Below, one piece after another: positions 9,798 to 20,330 of a stretch of 56,499 bases of DNA (position 1 is its first letter; every line of letters begins with the position of its first letter). The DNA is from Rhodospirillaceae bacterium TMED23. GTDB lineage: Bacteria > Pseudomonadota > Alphaproteobacteria > Rhodospirillales > UBA2165. The notes under the pieces are model-generated. The model was given only the letters and a program-made list of their open reading frames with translations, was not told the origin of the DNA and did no database searches. Position numbers and translations under genes: made by a program. The stretch is taken from assembly GCA_002168115.1 (NCBI GenBank), contig NHCC01000014.1:74498-130996 (forward strand), in the 5' to 3' direction.

Positions 9798-10211
9798 ATG
9801 GCTGATGATTTAATTTCAAGCTTTAGAATTTCTGCGGCCGGCATGAAGGCTCAGGGGGCAAGGTTACGCGTTATAATACAAAATATAGCAAATGCAGATT
9901 CTTTACCAAATGATCCGAGCAAAAAACCGTATCAACGGCAAACAATTACTTTTAAAAATGAAATTGATCGTGAATTAGGTTTGGAAGTTGTAAAAGTAGG
10001 AAAAATTGGAAAAGATAAAACTGAGTTTGCAAAAAGATTTGATCCGAGCCATCCAGGTGCTGACAAAGATGGTTATGTTCTGACCCCAAATGTTAATAAA
10101 TTAATTGAAATGACAGATATGAGAGAGGCTCAAAGGTCTTATGAAGCGAACTTAAGCGCTATTCGCACAAGTCGATCAATGCTTAGGAAGACCTTAGAAC
10201 TTTTACGTTAA
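9798..10211 (+). CDS. flgC: Flagellar basal-body rod protein FlgC
   Basis: SFRISAAGMKAQGARLRVIIQNIANADS and C-terminal EMTDMREAQRSYEANL motifs. Confidence 0.96.
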   Translation: MADDLISSFRISAAGMKAQGARLRVIIQNIANADSLPNDPSKKPYQRQTITFKNEIDRELGLEVVKVGKIGKDKTEFAKRFDPSHPGADKDGYVLTPNVNKLIEMTDMREAQRSYEANLSAIRTSRSMLRKTLELLR

Positions 10212-10256
10212 TATTTTTGATTATTATCGTTTCAATAAACCACAAGGAGGTTTGTA

Positions 10257-10580
10257 ATGGCTGTTGAGATCTCAAGTGCTGTAGGTGCCTATAAGTCCGC
10301 TCTCAATCGTGTAACAGAATCTAGTGAAGATGGAATTTCTAGTATAAGTAGTAATATTAACAAAAATGATTTTTCATCAATGGTTAAGAATTTTGCTCAA
10401 GGTGCAATAGACAAGAGTGTTGCAAGTGAACAACTTTCAGCTGCTGCGGCTGCGGGTAAAGCGAATGTCGACGAGGTTGTAATGGCTGTTGCTGAAGCTG
10501 AGAGCACTCTAACTACTGTGGTCGCAATTCGTGATAAAGTTTTAGAGGCTTACCGCGAGATCCTTAGAATGCCGATTTAG
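10257..10580 (+). CDS. fliE: Flagellar hook-basal body protein FliE
   Basis: NVDEVVMAVAEAESTLTTVVAIRDKVLEAYREILRMPI C-terminus; strong aaggagg Shine-Dalgarno just upstream. Confidence 0.95.
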   Translation: MAVEISSAVGAYKSALNRVTESSEDGISSISSNINKNDFSSMVKNFAQGAIDKSVASEQLSAAAAAGKANVDEVVMAVAEAESTLTTVVAIRDKVLEAYREILRMPI

Positions 10581-10591
10581 TAACGAATAAA

Positions 10592-10858
10592 ATGGATCAA
10601 GTAGCTGTATTAGAGATATCACGAGAAGTTTTTTTTGTAATTCTTAAAACTGGTGGTCCAATTATGGCGGCAGGCTTGGTTGTAGGGTTGTTGATAGCAG
10701 TTTTTCAAACGCTTACATCTATCCAGGAGATGACTCTAACATTCGTTCCTAAAATTATTATTATTTTTGGTGCAGTGATTGTATTTATGCCCTTTATGAT
10801 TAATGTAATAATTGTTTTTACTAGATCATTGTATGATCGAATAGCGGTGCTGGGTTGA
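10592..10858 (+). CDS. fliQ: Flagellar biosynthetic protein FliQ
   Basis: 88 aa, two TM, GLVVGLLIAVFQTLTSIQEMTLTFVPKI motif. Confidence 0.96.
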   Translation: MDQVAVLEISREVFFVILKTGGPIMAAGLVVGLLIAVFQTLTSIQEMTLTFVPKIIIIFGAVIVFMPFMINVIIVFTRSLYDRIAVLG

Positions 10859-10862
10859 AATT

Positions 10863-11624
10863 GTGCTCGAAGAATTTCTCGAGGTAAACGCTTTTATTTT
10901 TATAGTTATATTTTCTCGGATAGGCACAGTTTTAATTTTTATACCAGGTCTTGGAAGTCCGCGTTTTTTTGGCAGAATTAGGCTCTTTCTTGCATTCGCA
11001 ATTTCATTTATCCTAACGCCGATCGTTTTTGATGTTTATCCTAAAATGCCCACTAATGTGGCAGAATTGATTGTAATTATTTCTGGAGAAATCCTAGTTG
11101 GTGGTTTTTTAGGTTTGGTAATTAGATCAATGTTTTATGCTACGCAAACAGCCGGCACTGTTATTGCTTTTATCTCTGGTATGGCAAATACGATGGTTTA
11201 TGATCCCGTAGTTGAGCAACAAAGTGCAATTGTAGCGGGTTTTATGGGGGTGGTAGCAACATTATTGTTATTTGTTACAAACATTCATCACTTACTTATT
11301 GAATCAATGGTTGCAAGTTATAAATTATTTGAACCAGGATCATCACTTAATTTAGGCGATATGGCTTATATGTTAGCTCGAGAAATAAATGATACTTTTA
11401 AACTTGGCGTTCAACTTTCTGCACCTTTTTTAGTTGTTTCTTTAGCATATTACGTTGGTTTGGGAGTTTTAACACGGCTATCACCCCAAATACCAATATT
11501 CTTCGTAGCAATGCCCCTACAAATAGTGATTTCAATAATCGTATTGTCGCTCTCAATAGGAGGTATGATGACAGTTTATTTGCGTCATGTGCAAGAGAGA
11601 TTGCTTCCATTTGTTGGTGTATAG
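10863..11624 (+). CDS. fliR: Flagellar biosynthetic protein FliR
   Basis: Multi-TM protein, FSRIGTVLIFIPGLGSPRFFGRIRLFLAFAISF; order fliQ-fliR-flhB. Confidence 0.95.
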   Translation: MLEEFLEVNAFIFIVIFSRIGTVLIFIPGLGSPRFFGRIRLFLAFAISFILTPIVFDVYPKMPTNVAELIVIISGEILVGGFLGLVIRSMFYATQTAGTVIAFISGMANTMVYDPVVEQQSAIVAGFMGVVATLLLFVTNIHHLLIESMVASYKLFEPGSSLNLGDMAYMLAREINDTFKLGVQLSAPFLVVSLAYYVGLGVLTRLSPQIPIFFVAMPLQIVISIIVLSLSIGGMMTVYLRHVQERLLPFVGV

Positions 11625-11639
11625 AAAGGATTAAGGTCC

Positions 11640-12767
11640 ATGGCTGATGAAGCACCTGGAGAGAAAACAGAAGACCCAACAGGTAAACGTATTTCTGATG
11701 CTAGCAATAAAGGACAGGTTGCTGCCTCTCAAGAAATACAGAGTTTGGGAGTTTTTGTTGTAATAGCAATTCTTGTTCCAACTATCTTTCCCTCAATGAT
11801 GAGCTATTTTTATTCGCTTAACAGGAAGTTTATCGAGAACGCCCATGCATTTGTTGCTGGAAGGCAGGACTTTGAAATTGTTTTCCGAGAAGTTATATTT
11901 CAAGTGGGGATTTACGCGTCACCAATTATGTTTATCTTTTTGATAACTGGTTTTGCGATACAGGTTATACAAGTTGGTTGGAACCCATCTTTTGAGAAGT
12001 TTCAGATAAAATTTGATAAGTTTTCGCCTGCTACTGGCATAAAAAAGATCGTAGGTGTACGCTCTTTGGTTGAGGCTGCTAAAGGAATAGTGAAAATTGG
12101 AATTATTGGTACAGTAATTTTAATTCTTGTAATGCCATTAGTAAGCGATGTGGAGCTCTTACCCGCATTCCACATAAACCACGTCCTCGATCGAATAAAG
12201 AATATTGTGCTGGTTGTTCTTGCTATAACTATATTGATTATGACTATTATTGCAGCTTTAGATTTTGCTTATCAAAAATGGGATCATAAGAATAAATTAA
12301 AAATGACAAAACAGGAAGTTAAAGATGAGCGAAGGCAGCAAGATGGAGATCCACTAATTAAACAGAGAATTGCCGCATTAAGAATTGAGAGGCAGCGTGA
12401 ACGAATGATGCAAGCTGTAGGCAAAGCTGACGTCGTTATTACTAATCCAACTCATTACGCGATCGCATTGCAATATGATATCGATAAAATGCCAGCCCCA
12501 ATTTTAGTGGGTAAGGGTGTTGATGAAATTGCAGCACGCATCCGCGAGGTAGCCGAGCAAAATGAGATTCCCATCGTTGAAAACCCGCCTTTGGCCCGTG
12601 CGTTATATGCTGCGGTTGAAATCGATGAAGAAATTCCGCAGGAACATTATCATGCGGTAGCTGAGGTAATTGGATATGTGTACCGATTAAAAGGTAGAGT
12701 AAATAATTTAAACGAAAAAAAAGATTGGGCAGACTCTCAAATGGACGAAGCTAATAATAACAGTTAG
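11640..12767 (+). CDS. flhB: Flagellar biosynthetic protein FlhB
   Basis: GEKTEDPTGKRISDASNKGQVAASQEI N-terminus, NPTHYAIAL autocleavage motif. Confidence 0.97.
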   Translation: MADEAPGEKTEDPTGKRISDASNKGQVAASQEIQSLGVFVVIAILVPTIFPSMMSYFYSLNRKFIENAHAFVAGRQDFEIVFREVIFQVGIYASPIMFIFLITGFAIQVIQVGWNPSFEKFQIKFDKFSPATGIKKIVGVRSLVEAAKGIVKIGIIGTVILILVMPLVSDVELLPAFHINHVLDRIKNIVLVVLAITILIMTIIAALDFAYQKWDHKNKLKMTKQEVKDERRQQDGDPLIKQRIAALRIERQRERMMQAVGKADVVITNPTHYAIALQYDIDKMPAPILVGKGVDEIAARIREVAEQNEIPIVENPPLARALYAAVEIDEEIPQEHYHAVAEVIGYVYRLKGRVNNLNEKKDWADSQMDEANNNS

Positions 12768-12868
12768 TTTAATAAATCAAAATAGTTATTTAATATTGAT
12801 ATATTGAACGTAACTCTCGTAAATAAAATGTAATCTCACTGAATTATTGCATTATAAGTAATTGTATT

Positions 12869-15256
12869 ATGGAACTAAATTTAAACGAATTAGAATTCTT
12901 AGAGCTATTGTCGTCGGCTTTAGCAATTATACTAACTTTGATAATTTTTTTATATTTGAGGGGATTGAAAAAGTATAAGAAAGAAGAAAAAGAATATTTC
13001 AGTGAAATATTGGTCTCTAAATTCTCTTGCATGGTTATTAACAAAGAGTCCAAAATACAATTTATTAACCGAGCGCTCAAAAAGTATCTTGAGGAAGAAC
13101 TTTGTATTAATTTAGAAAAATCCAAGATACTTGATAAAATTCGTAACTCTCTTAATGAAGACTCAAGGATAACTTTTGATAAAATATGTAAAGCAGATGT
13201 AGGGCACCGTCGAGGGTTGTTTGAACTCGCTTTTTCCTTTGACGACGTCAAGGATATATACTGGGATGTCGACGCTGAAGTATATAATAAATTTAGAATA
13301 CTCAAAATAAAAGATACTACTGCTGAGAAGTTAGAGCAGATTAATAAAATTACAGAACAAAAGTATTTTAATGATTTACTATATCAATCGCCTGTGGGTT
13401 TTTTTTCAGTCGATAATGACGGAAAGTTTTGTTACATAAATGGTATCTTGCGTAAATGGTTGGGTATAAAAGATAGAAATATTTTCGATGTGCCTACTTA
13501 TTTTAGAGATTTTGTATCTCCAGATTTGGTCTCTGCGCAGAATGTAGAAACGGACGTAGATGGAAAGCACGGGTCTCTTATTTTGCGACCTATAGATGGT
13601 GAGGATTTTTTAGTTTATTTAATACAATCTGAAATGCTCTCATCGGATGGAGACTTTAAATATAGTCGCTCTATAGTTTTTAGAGAACCGTTAGCGACCT
13701 TATCAGGTGACCATGCAAGTTTGGCTTTACTAGAACAGATTCCTTGGCTGTTTTCAGATTCGCCAGTTGGTATAGTCATGCTCAATATTCAAGGAGAAGT
13801 AATAGAGTCAAATAGAGCTTTTCTGAAGCTTTTGGGATTGCATCGTGACGGAGTTCTTGCTCGACCGTTGTCTGAGAGAATAAATAAAGAGGATAGAAGT
13901 GATGCAGATGCGCAATTTTCGAAAGTAGTAATGGGTATCGTGCCCGCTTCTTTAATAGAAGTTAGAATGCCAGCTGGAGGTGAACGAGAGTTAACAGCCT
14001 CTCTTTTTGTAAGCAGAATTTGTGATACTGAAAACGATGTTGTTGGATTAGTAGTGCATGTAATTGATACTACTGAACAAAAAAATCTTGAGGTGCAATT
14101 TAATCAAGCTCAAAAAATGCAGGCTGTTGGTCAGTTGGCAGGGGGAGTTGCGCACGATTTTAATAACTTATTGACCGCTATGGGTGGGTTTTGTGATCTT
14201 CTCTTAGACCGACATGGCAGCGAAGATCCATCATTTTCAGATATTATGCAGATTAAGCAAAATACGAATAGGGCTGCAAATTTGGTTCGCCAGTTATTAG
14301 CATTTTCTAGAAGACAAACTCTTCAGCCAAAAGTTTTTGCTATTAGCGATGCATTAAGCGATTTATCGAATTTATTAAGGCGATTAATTGGTGAAAATAT
14401 AGAATTGGAAATTAATCATGGAGTTGATGTCGATCTAATTAGAACCGATCCAGGACAGTTTGATCAGGTTATAATAAACCTAGCGGTGAATTCTAGGGAT
14501 GCGATGCCTGGTGGCGGTATTATTACTATTCTGACTGAACGTGTTAATGTTGAAACTTCGATCCAACGTGGTCATGAGGTTATGCCAGCTGGAGAGTATA
14601 TACTAATAAAAGTTGTTGATACAGGCTCGGGTATCGCGCGCGAGAATATTGGTCGTATTTTTGAGCCCTTTTTTTCTACCAAAGGAGTTGGTGAAGGTAC
14701 TGGACTTGGTTTATCAACAGTTTATGGAATTATACGTCAATCTGATGGATATATATTTGTTGATTCTGCTCTTGGAGAAGGAACATCATTTACTATATAC
14801 CTTCCAGCTTTTAGCGCTGCTGAAGCAGAGCAATTTAATCAAAGTTTGGTTGCTGAGCAATCGGCTTCTCCAGATCTGACAGGCGCTGGAACTATCCTTC
14901 TCGTAGAAGATGAGGATGCAGTGAGACTATTTGGATCTCGTGCTTTACGTAACAAGGGTTATCGGGTTCTAGAGGCTACTGATGGGGAAAATGCTTTAGA
15001 TGTCATAAATGCCTTCGATGATAAAATCGATTTAATTTTAACCGATGTTATGATGCCGGGTATGGATGGTCACACGTTAGTTCGTCTAATATTAGAGGAA
15101 CTCCCAGATATTCGCGTAATTCTAATGTCAGGTTATGCAGAAGATGCTATACCTGGCGAAATTAGCGAGGATCCAACAATTAATTTTTTATCAAAGCCCT
15201 TTAGTCTTCAAGATTTAGCTTTGAAGGTCAAAGAAGTTTTAACAGATAATAAATGA
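12869..15256 (+). CDS. cckA: Hybrid sensor histidine kinase, CckA type
   Basis: PAS-like regions, H-box (MQAVGQLAGGVAHDFNNLLTAMGGFCDLLL), HATPase motifs, C-terminal receiver (LILTDVMMPGMDGHTLVRLI); downstream of flhB. Confidence 0.93.
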   Translation: MELNLNELEFLELLSSALAIILTLIIFLYLRGLKKYKKEEKEYFSEILVSKFSCMVINKESKIQFINRALKKYLEEELCINLEKSKILDKIRNSLNEDSRITFDKICKADVGHRRGLFELAFSFDDVKDIYWDVDAEVYNKFRILKIKDTTAEKLEQINKITEQKYFNDLLYQSPVGFFSVDNDGKFCYINGILRKWLGIKDRNIFDVPTYFRDFVSPDLVSAQNVETDVDGKHGSLILRPIDGEDFLVYLIQSEMLSSDGDFKYSRSIVFREPLATLSGDHASLALLEQIPWLFSDSPVGIVMLNIQGEVIESNRAFLKLLGLHRDGVLARPLSERINKEDRSDADAQFSKVVMGIVPASLIEVRMPAGGERELTASLFVSRICDTENDVVGLVVHVIDTTEQKNLEVQFNQAQKMQAVGQLAGGVAHDFNNLLTAMGGFCDLLLDRHGSEDPSFSDIMQIKQNTNRAANLVRQLLAFSRRQTLQPKVFAISDALSDLSNLLRRLIGENIELEINHGVDVDLIRTDPGQFDQVIINLAVNSRDAMPGGGIITILTERVNVETSIQRGHEVMPAGEYILIKVVDTGSGIARENIGRIFEPFFSTKGVGEGTGLGLSTVYGIIRQSDGYIFVDSALGEGTSFTIYLPAFSAAEAEQFNQSLVAEQSASPDLTGAGTILLVEDEDAVRLFGSRALRNKGYRVLEATDGENALDVINAFDDKIDLILTDVMMPGMDGHTLVRLILEELPDIRVILMSGYAEDAIPGEISEDPTINFLSKPFSLQDLALKVKEVLTDNK

Positions 15257-15321
15257 GATAACTGGCTTATCTTTTGACATTTTACCTTTTTAAAAGTGTT
15301 ATCTCCAATAAAATTAAAAAT

Positions 15322-15356
15322 AGAGCTGTTCATATCAGAATCACGCTCTTTTTTTA
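15322..15356 (+). terminator. Candidate rho-independent terminator of cckA
   Basis: AGAGC(t)GT ... AC GCTCT followed by a run of T. Confidence 0.5.
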
Positions 15357-15460
15357 ATATAATTAATTATCTTTAATTCAACTTTGATTCTATCACTTTT
15401 TTAATTTAATTAACAATTTTTTTCGAATAATTGTTTATTTTCATATAGTTAAAACAATAC

Positions 15461-15502
15461 TTGCAAATTAGAACAAAACAAGTACATTAAAACTAATTTG
15501 CA
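15461..15502 (+). promoter_or_regulatory. Candidate recA promoter/regulatory element: perfect 10-bp inverted repeat flanking a GAAC-N7-GTAC element
   Basis: TGCAAATTAG (15462-15471) and CTAATTTGCA (15493-15502); possible -35 TTGCAA and -10 TACATT with 16-nt spacing; GAACAAAACAAGTAC is one base from the alphaproteobacterial LexA box GAAC-N7-GAAC. Confidence 0.45.
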
Positions 15503-15537
15503 CAATGAAACTCGCTATGAAATAAGGAGACAATATT

Positions 15538-16620
15538 ATGCCAGATGGAGCACTTCGACTTGTGGAAAAAAATAATGTAGATAAAGAAAAAGCATTAGAG
15601 GCAGCCTTAGGCCAAATTGAGCGTAACTTTGGTAAAGGCTCAATTATGAAATTAGGGCAGTCAGATAACGCTTTAGATATTGAAGCAGTTTCGACTGGGT
15701 CGCTCGGTCTAGATATTGCTCTTGGCATTGGCGGCTTGCCTCAGGGAAGAATCATAGAAATTTATGGCCCCGAAAGCTCAGGTAAAACAACACTCTCCTT
15801 GCACGTCGTTGCTGAAGCTCAAAAAGCTGGTGGCACATGTGCTTTTGTTGATGCTGAACATGCATTAGATCCAGGCTATGCGAAAAAGCTAGGGGTTAAT
15901 GTAGAAGAGCTTCTTATTTCTCAGCCAGATGCGGGGGAGCAAGCATTAGAAATAGCAGATACTTTAGTTCGATCAGGTGCCATTGACGTCCTTGTCGTTG
16001 ATAGTGTTGCCGCACTTGTTCCGAGAGCTGAACTTGAGGGAGAAATGGGAGATCATCATGTTGGTTTACAGGCTCGATTAATGAGTCAAGCATTACGGAA
16101 GCTAACATCGTCGGTGGCTAAATCTAATACAATGATTATATTTATTAATCAGATTAGAATGAAAATAGGAGTAATGTTTGGAAGCCCTGAGACAACAACG
16201 GGTGGAAATGCCCTAAAATTTTATTCATCAGTTCGCTTAGATATTCGTCGTATTGGTGCGATTAAAGATAAAGATGATGTGGTAGGAAATCATACTCGAG
16301 TAAAAGTTGTCAAAAATAAAATAGCACCGCCTTTTAAAACTATTGAATTTGACATAATGTATGGGGAAGGTATTTCTAAGATGGGAGAGCTAATTGATCT
16401 TGGAGTGACAGCAGATATTGTCGAAAAGTCGGGCTCATGGTTTTCTTATAATAGCCAAAGAATAGGGCAAGGTAGAGAAAATGTAAAAAATTTCTTACGA
16501 GATAATCCAGAAATCGCCGCTGATATTGAATACAAAATTCGAGAAAATGCGGGTTTATTGGCTGGAGAGATGATTTCCCCAATTTCAGTTGATAAAATAG
16601 AAACTGATGAGGATAATTAA
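15538..16620 (+). CDS. recA: Recombinase RecA
   Basis: [64 protein letters not shown] motifs. Confidence 0.99.
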   Translation: MPDGALRLVEKNNVDKEKALEAALGQIERNFGKGSIMKLGQSDNALDIEAVSTGSLGLDIALGIGGLPQGRIIEIYGPESSGKTTLSLHVVAEAQKAGGTCAFVDAEHALDPGYAKKLGVNVEELLISQPDAGEQALEIADTLVRSGAIDVLVVDSVAALVPRAELEGEMGDHHVGLQARLMSQALRKLTSSVAKSNTMIIFINQIRMKIGVMFGSPETTTGGNALKFYSSVRLDIRRIGAIKDKDDVVGNHTRVKVVKNKIAPPFKTIEFDIMYGEGISKMGELIDLGVTADIVEKSGSWFSYNSQRIGQGRENVKNFLRDNPEIAADIEYKIRENAGLLAGEMISPISVDKIETDEDN

Positions 16621-16660
16621 TAGTAAGTAACTTAATATGTTTTTTTGTTAGACGAGTATA

Positions 16661-16698
16661 AAAAATAGTCCCAAATTTTGTTATGGGGCTATTTTTTT
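16661..16698 (+). terminator. Rho-independent terminator of recA
   Basis: AAATAGTCCC ... GGGGCTATTT stem (one G-T wobble) followed by T-run. Confidence 0.8.
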
Positions 16699-16801
16699 GA
16701 TATTTCAGAGATCAGGTTCTTTCAGAATATATTTGTAATCTGGACATATGAACTCTAGCGAGGTAAAAGCCAATAATATAAAAATTTTTAAGGTATTATG
16801 A

Positions 16802-19447
16802 ATGCAATCAACAAATGATATACGTTCACTCTTCCTTGATTACTTTTCGGAGCATAATCATGAAGTAGTACCCTCTTCTCTTTTGGTTCCGCAAAATGAT
16901 CCAACATTAATGTTTGCAAATGCTGGAATGGTTCAATTTAAGAATATATTTACAGGTCAGGAAACTCGAGATTATGTTCGTGCAACAACGTCGCAAAAAT
17001 GCGTCCGTGCGGGAGGTAAGCATAATGATTTGGAGAATGTGGGTTATACAGCTCGGCATCATACATTTTTTGAGATGTTGGGAAATTTTTCTTTTGGAGA
17101 TTATTTTAAAGAGCAAGCAATTGAGTTAGCTTGGGATTTGATAATTAAAGAATATGCTTTGCCGAAAGATAAACTTTTAGTAACAGTGTTTTCTGAGGAT
17201 AATCAAGCATTTGAGCTTTGGAAGAAAATTGCTGGGCTCTCTGAAAATAAAATTATTAAAATACCCACACAAGATAATTTTTGGTCAATGGGTGCAACAG
17301 GCCCTTGCGGTCCCTGTTCTGAAATATTTTATGATCATGGTGACCATATTAAGGGTGGTCCGCCTGGATCTGTTGATGAAGATGGTGATCGGTTTATCGA
17401 AATCTGGAACTTAGTGTTTATGCAGTATGAACAAGTAGACTCTAAAACAAGGATTGAACTTCCAAAGCCCAGCATCGATACGGGTATGGGTTTAGAGCGA
17501 ATCTCAGCGGTAATGCAGGGTACTCACGATAACTATCAAACTGATCTTTTTCAGTCGTTAATTAGAACTTCATCAGAAATATCGGGGACAGCCGTAAACG
17601 GCGAACATAATATTTCGCACCGTGTTATATCCGATCACCTTCGTGCAACAAGCTTTTTAATAGCTGACGGTGTGCTGCCTTCTAATGAGGGTAGAGGGTA
17701 TGTTCTGCGGAGAATTATGCGTAGGGCAATGAGGCATGCTCACCTGATGGAATGTGAAGATATATTTCTGTTTAAACTTGTCCCCGAGCTTATTCAACAG
17801 ATGGGTCAGGCATTTCCTGAGTTAATTCGAGCCCAGGATTCAATTTCAGAAACACTCAAACTTGAAGAGAAGCGTTTTAAAAATACTCTTGATCGCGGAT
17901 TAAAATTACTTGATGAAGAAACAGAAAAATTATCTTCAGGTGGAATTTTACCTGGTGACATTGCGTTTAGACTTTACGACACATATGGTTTCCCATTGGA
18001 CTTAACTGTCGATGCTTTAAGAGCCCAAGGCTACGGTATCGACCATAAGGGTTTTGAGGTCGCTATGGAAAAACAACGCTCTGACGCCCGCGCGTCTTGG
18101 TCGGGATCTGGAGATTTGGCTACAGAAATGGTTTGGTTTGATCTCAAGGAGAAATTTGGCGCCACTGAGTTTCTTGGATACGATGCGGAAATTGGTGAAG
18201 GTGAAGTTATTGCATTGGTTTTAGACGGTGTAAATGTAATGCAAGTAGATGCTGGCTCCGATGTTTTAATTATATTAAATCAAACTCCATTCTACGGCGA
18301 GTCTGGTGGGCAACAAGGTGATTTTGGTAGAATGGATAATACCAGTGGTGTGAAAATACAAATTTTTAATACGCAAAAGAAACTTGGGGATTTAATCGTT
18401 CATGAAGGAAAAATTCTTGATGCTAAGCTTAAAGTTGGGGACCAACTTCATCTGATAGTTGATCATGAAAGACGATCTTCAATGCGCACTCATCACTCAG
18501 CAACGCATCTTTTGCACTCTGCTCTGCGAAATAGTTTAGGAAAGCATGTGTCCCAAAAAGGCTCGTTAGTCGCTCAAGACAAGCTGAGGTTCGATTTGTC
18601 TCATCCAACTGCAATTAGTAGAGATGAACTTGATAAAATTGAGGATCAAGTTAACAATCAAATCCGTTTGAATACCGAGGTGATAACTCGTTTGATGACC
18701 CCAGATGAAGCAATTAATATGGGCGCAATGGCGCTCTTTGGTGAAAAGTATGGTGATGAAGTTCGTGTAGTAAGCATGGGCTCTGTAAATGGCGACGAAA
18801 TTTTTTCAACAGAACTTTGTGGTGGAACGCATACTAAAAGAACGGGGGATATTGGTGTTTTCCGAATAATTTCTGAAACCGCTGTGTCGTCTGGCGTACG
18901 ACGAATTGAGGCTGTTGCGGGAAGGATGGCTCAAAATTATATAATTACTGACTCAAAGATTTTATTTGATACAGCAACTCTATTAAAGGTACCTGTGTCT
19001 GATATTCCTCGCCGAACAGAAATTATGCTCGAGGAAAGAAAGAAGTTAGAAAAAGAGATAGTTGATCTTAGACGAGAAATGGCCAGTGGAAACCGTGGTC
19101 AATCTGAAATTAAAAAGGTGGCAAATATTAACTTCATTGGAAAGTGCCTAAATAATTTACCAGCGAGAGATCTCAAGGGTTTGGCTGATGAATTTAAGTC
19201 TCAGGTTGTTTCGGGTGTCGTTGCCTTAACTAGTGTACATGAAAATAAAGTTTCTATTGTAGTAAGTGTAACTGACGATCTTACAGATCAAATAAGCGCT
19301 GTCGATCTAGTAAAACTTGCAGCCAATGTTGTCGATGGAAAAGGTGGTGGAGGCCGTGTTGACATGGCACAAGCGGGAGGACCAAATTCAGATAGGGTTG
19401 GTGAAGTAATAGAAGCCATTGAAAATGAGTTAATGTTAAAATCCTAA
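16802..19447 (+). CDS. alaS: Alanyl-tRNA synthetase
   Basis: 881 aa; [70 protein letters not shown]. Confidence 0.99.
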   Translation: MQSTNDIRSLFLDYFSEHNHEVVPSSLLVPQNDPTLMFANAGMVQFKNIFTGQETRDYVRATTSQKCVRAGGKHNDLENVGYTARHHTFFEMLGNFSFGDYFKEQAIELAWDLIIKEYALPKDKLLVTVFSEDNQAFELWKKIAGLSENKIIKIPTQDNFWSMGATGPCGPCSEIFYDHGDHIKGGPPGSVDEDGDRFIEIWNLVFMQYEQVDSKTRIELPKPSIDTGMGLERISAVMQGTHDNYQTDLFQSLIRTSSEISGTAVNGEHNISHRVISDHLRATSFLIADGVLPSNEGRGYVLRRIMRRAMRHAHLMECEDIFLFKLVPELIQQMGQAFPELIRAQDSISETLKLEEKRFKNTLDRGLKLLDEETEKLSSGGILPGDIAFRLYDTYGFPLDLTVDALRAQGYGIDHKGFEVAMEKQRSDARASWSGSGDLATEMVWFDLKEKFGATEFLGYDAEIGEGEVIALVLDGVNVMQVDAGSDVLIILNQTPFYGESGGQQGDFGRMDNTSGVKIQIFNTQKKLGDLIVHEGKILDAKLKVGDQLHLIVDHERRSSMRTHHSATHLLHSALRNSLGKHVSQKGSLVAQDKLRFDLSHPTAISRDELDKIEDQVNNQIRLNTEVITRLMTPDEAINMGAMALFGEKYGDEVRVVSMGSVNGDEIFSTELCGGTHTKRTGDIGVFRIISETAVSSGVRRIEAVAGRMAQNYIITDSKILFDTATLLKVPVSDIPRRTEIMLEERKKLEKEIVDLRREMASGNRGQSEIKKVANINFIGKCLNNLPARDLKGLADEFKSQVVSGVVALTSVHENKVSIVVSVTDDLTDQISAVDLVKLAANVVDGKGGGGRVDMAQAGGPNSDRVGEVIEAIENELMLKS

Positions 19448-19466
19448 ATTAGAGGAAATTAGTTTC

Positions 19467-20312
19467 GTGAACTTTAAAAGTACCAATAACTATGTGGCCA
19501 CAGAAGATCTTTTAATAGCCGTTAATGGCGCAGTAGCTCTGGAAAAACCACTTCTCGTAAAAGGGGAGCCCGGGACTGGAAAAACTGTTCTTGCGCATGA
19601 AATTGCATCTTCGCTGGGGCGTCCGCTCATCGAATGGCATATTAAGTCCACAACGAAGGCGCAACAAGGCTTATACGAATATGATGCAGTTTCAAGGCTT
19701 CGTGACTCTCAATTGGGCCATGAAGAAGTGAATAATATTGCTAACTATATAAAAAAAGGAAAACTTTGGGATGCTTTTAGTTCTGACGAGCTACCAATTT
19801 TACTAATTGATGAAATAGATAAGGCTGATATAGAATTTCCCAATGATCTGCTTTTAGAGTTAGATAGAATGGAATTTTACGTTTACGAGACGGGTGAAAC
19901 TATTAGAGCGAAGCAAAGACCAATAGTTATTATTACCTCTAATAATGAGAAAGAATTGCCAGATGCTTTCTTGAGAAGATGTTTTTTTCATTATATTTCT
20001 TTTCCTGAACCAGAGGTAATGGAGCAGATTATTGATGTTCATTATCCCGAAATTAAGAAAAAACTAGTTCGTGAAGCGCTTATATCATTCTATGATATTC
20101 GAGAGGTGCCTGGACTGAAGAAAAAACCTACAACTTCAGAGTTACTTGATTGGATTAAGTTACTGGTTTCAGAAGACATTGATCCAGAGGCATTGAAAAT
20201 TAAAGAGGGAAAAAATATTATACCCCCCCTATATGGAGCTCTCTTGAAGAATGAACAGGATGTGCATCTTTTTGAAAAACTCGCATTTTTAAACCGAAAA
20301 GAACAATCTTAA
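19467..20312 (+). CDS. MoxR-family AAA+ ATPase
   Basis: Walker A GEPGTGKTVLAHEIA, Walker B LLIDEIDKAD; followed by VWA-type partner. Confidence 0.9.
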   Translation: MNFKSTNNYVATEDLLIAVNGAVALEKPLLVKGEPGTGKTVLAHEIASSLGRPLIEWHIKSTTKAQQGLYEYDAVSRLRDSQLGHEEVNNIANYIKKGKLWDAFSSDELPILLIDEIDKADIEFPNDLLLELDRMEFYVYETGETIRAKQRPIVIITSNNEKELPDAFLRRCFFHYISFPEPEVMEQIIDVHYPEIKKKLVREALISFYDIREVPGLKKKPTTSELLDWIKLLVSEDIDPEALKIKEGKNIIPPLYGALLKNEQDVHLFEKLAFLNRKEQS

Positions 20313-20330
20313 CTTTCCAACTTTGAACTG

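Noticed and set aside
12844-13305. 153-aa minus-strand ORF overlapping the 5' part of cckA
   Set aside because: Serine/leucine-rich antisense shadow of cckA; no ribosome-binding or domain evidence
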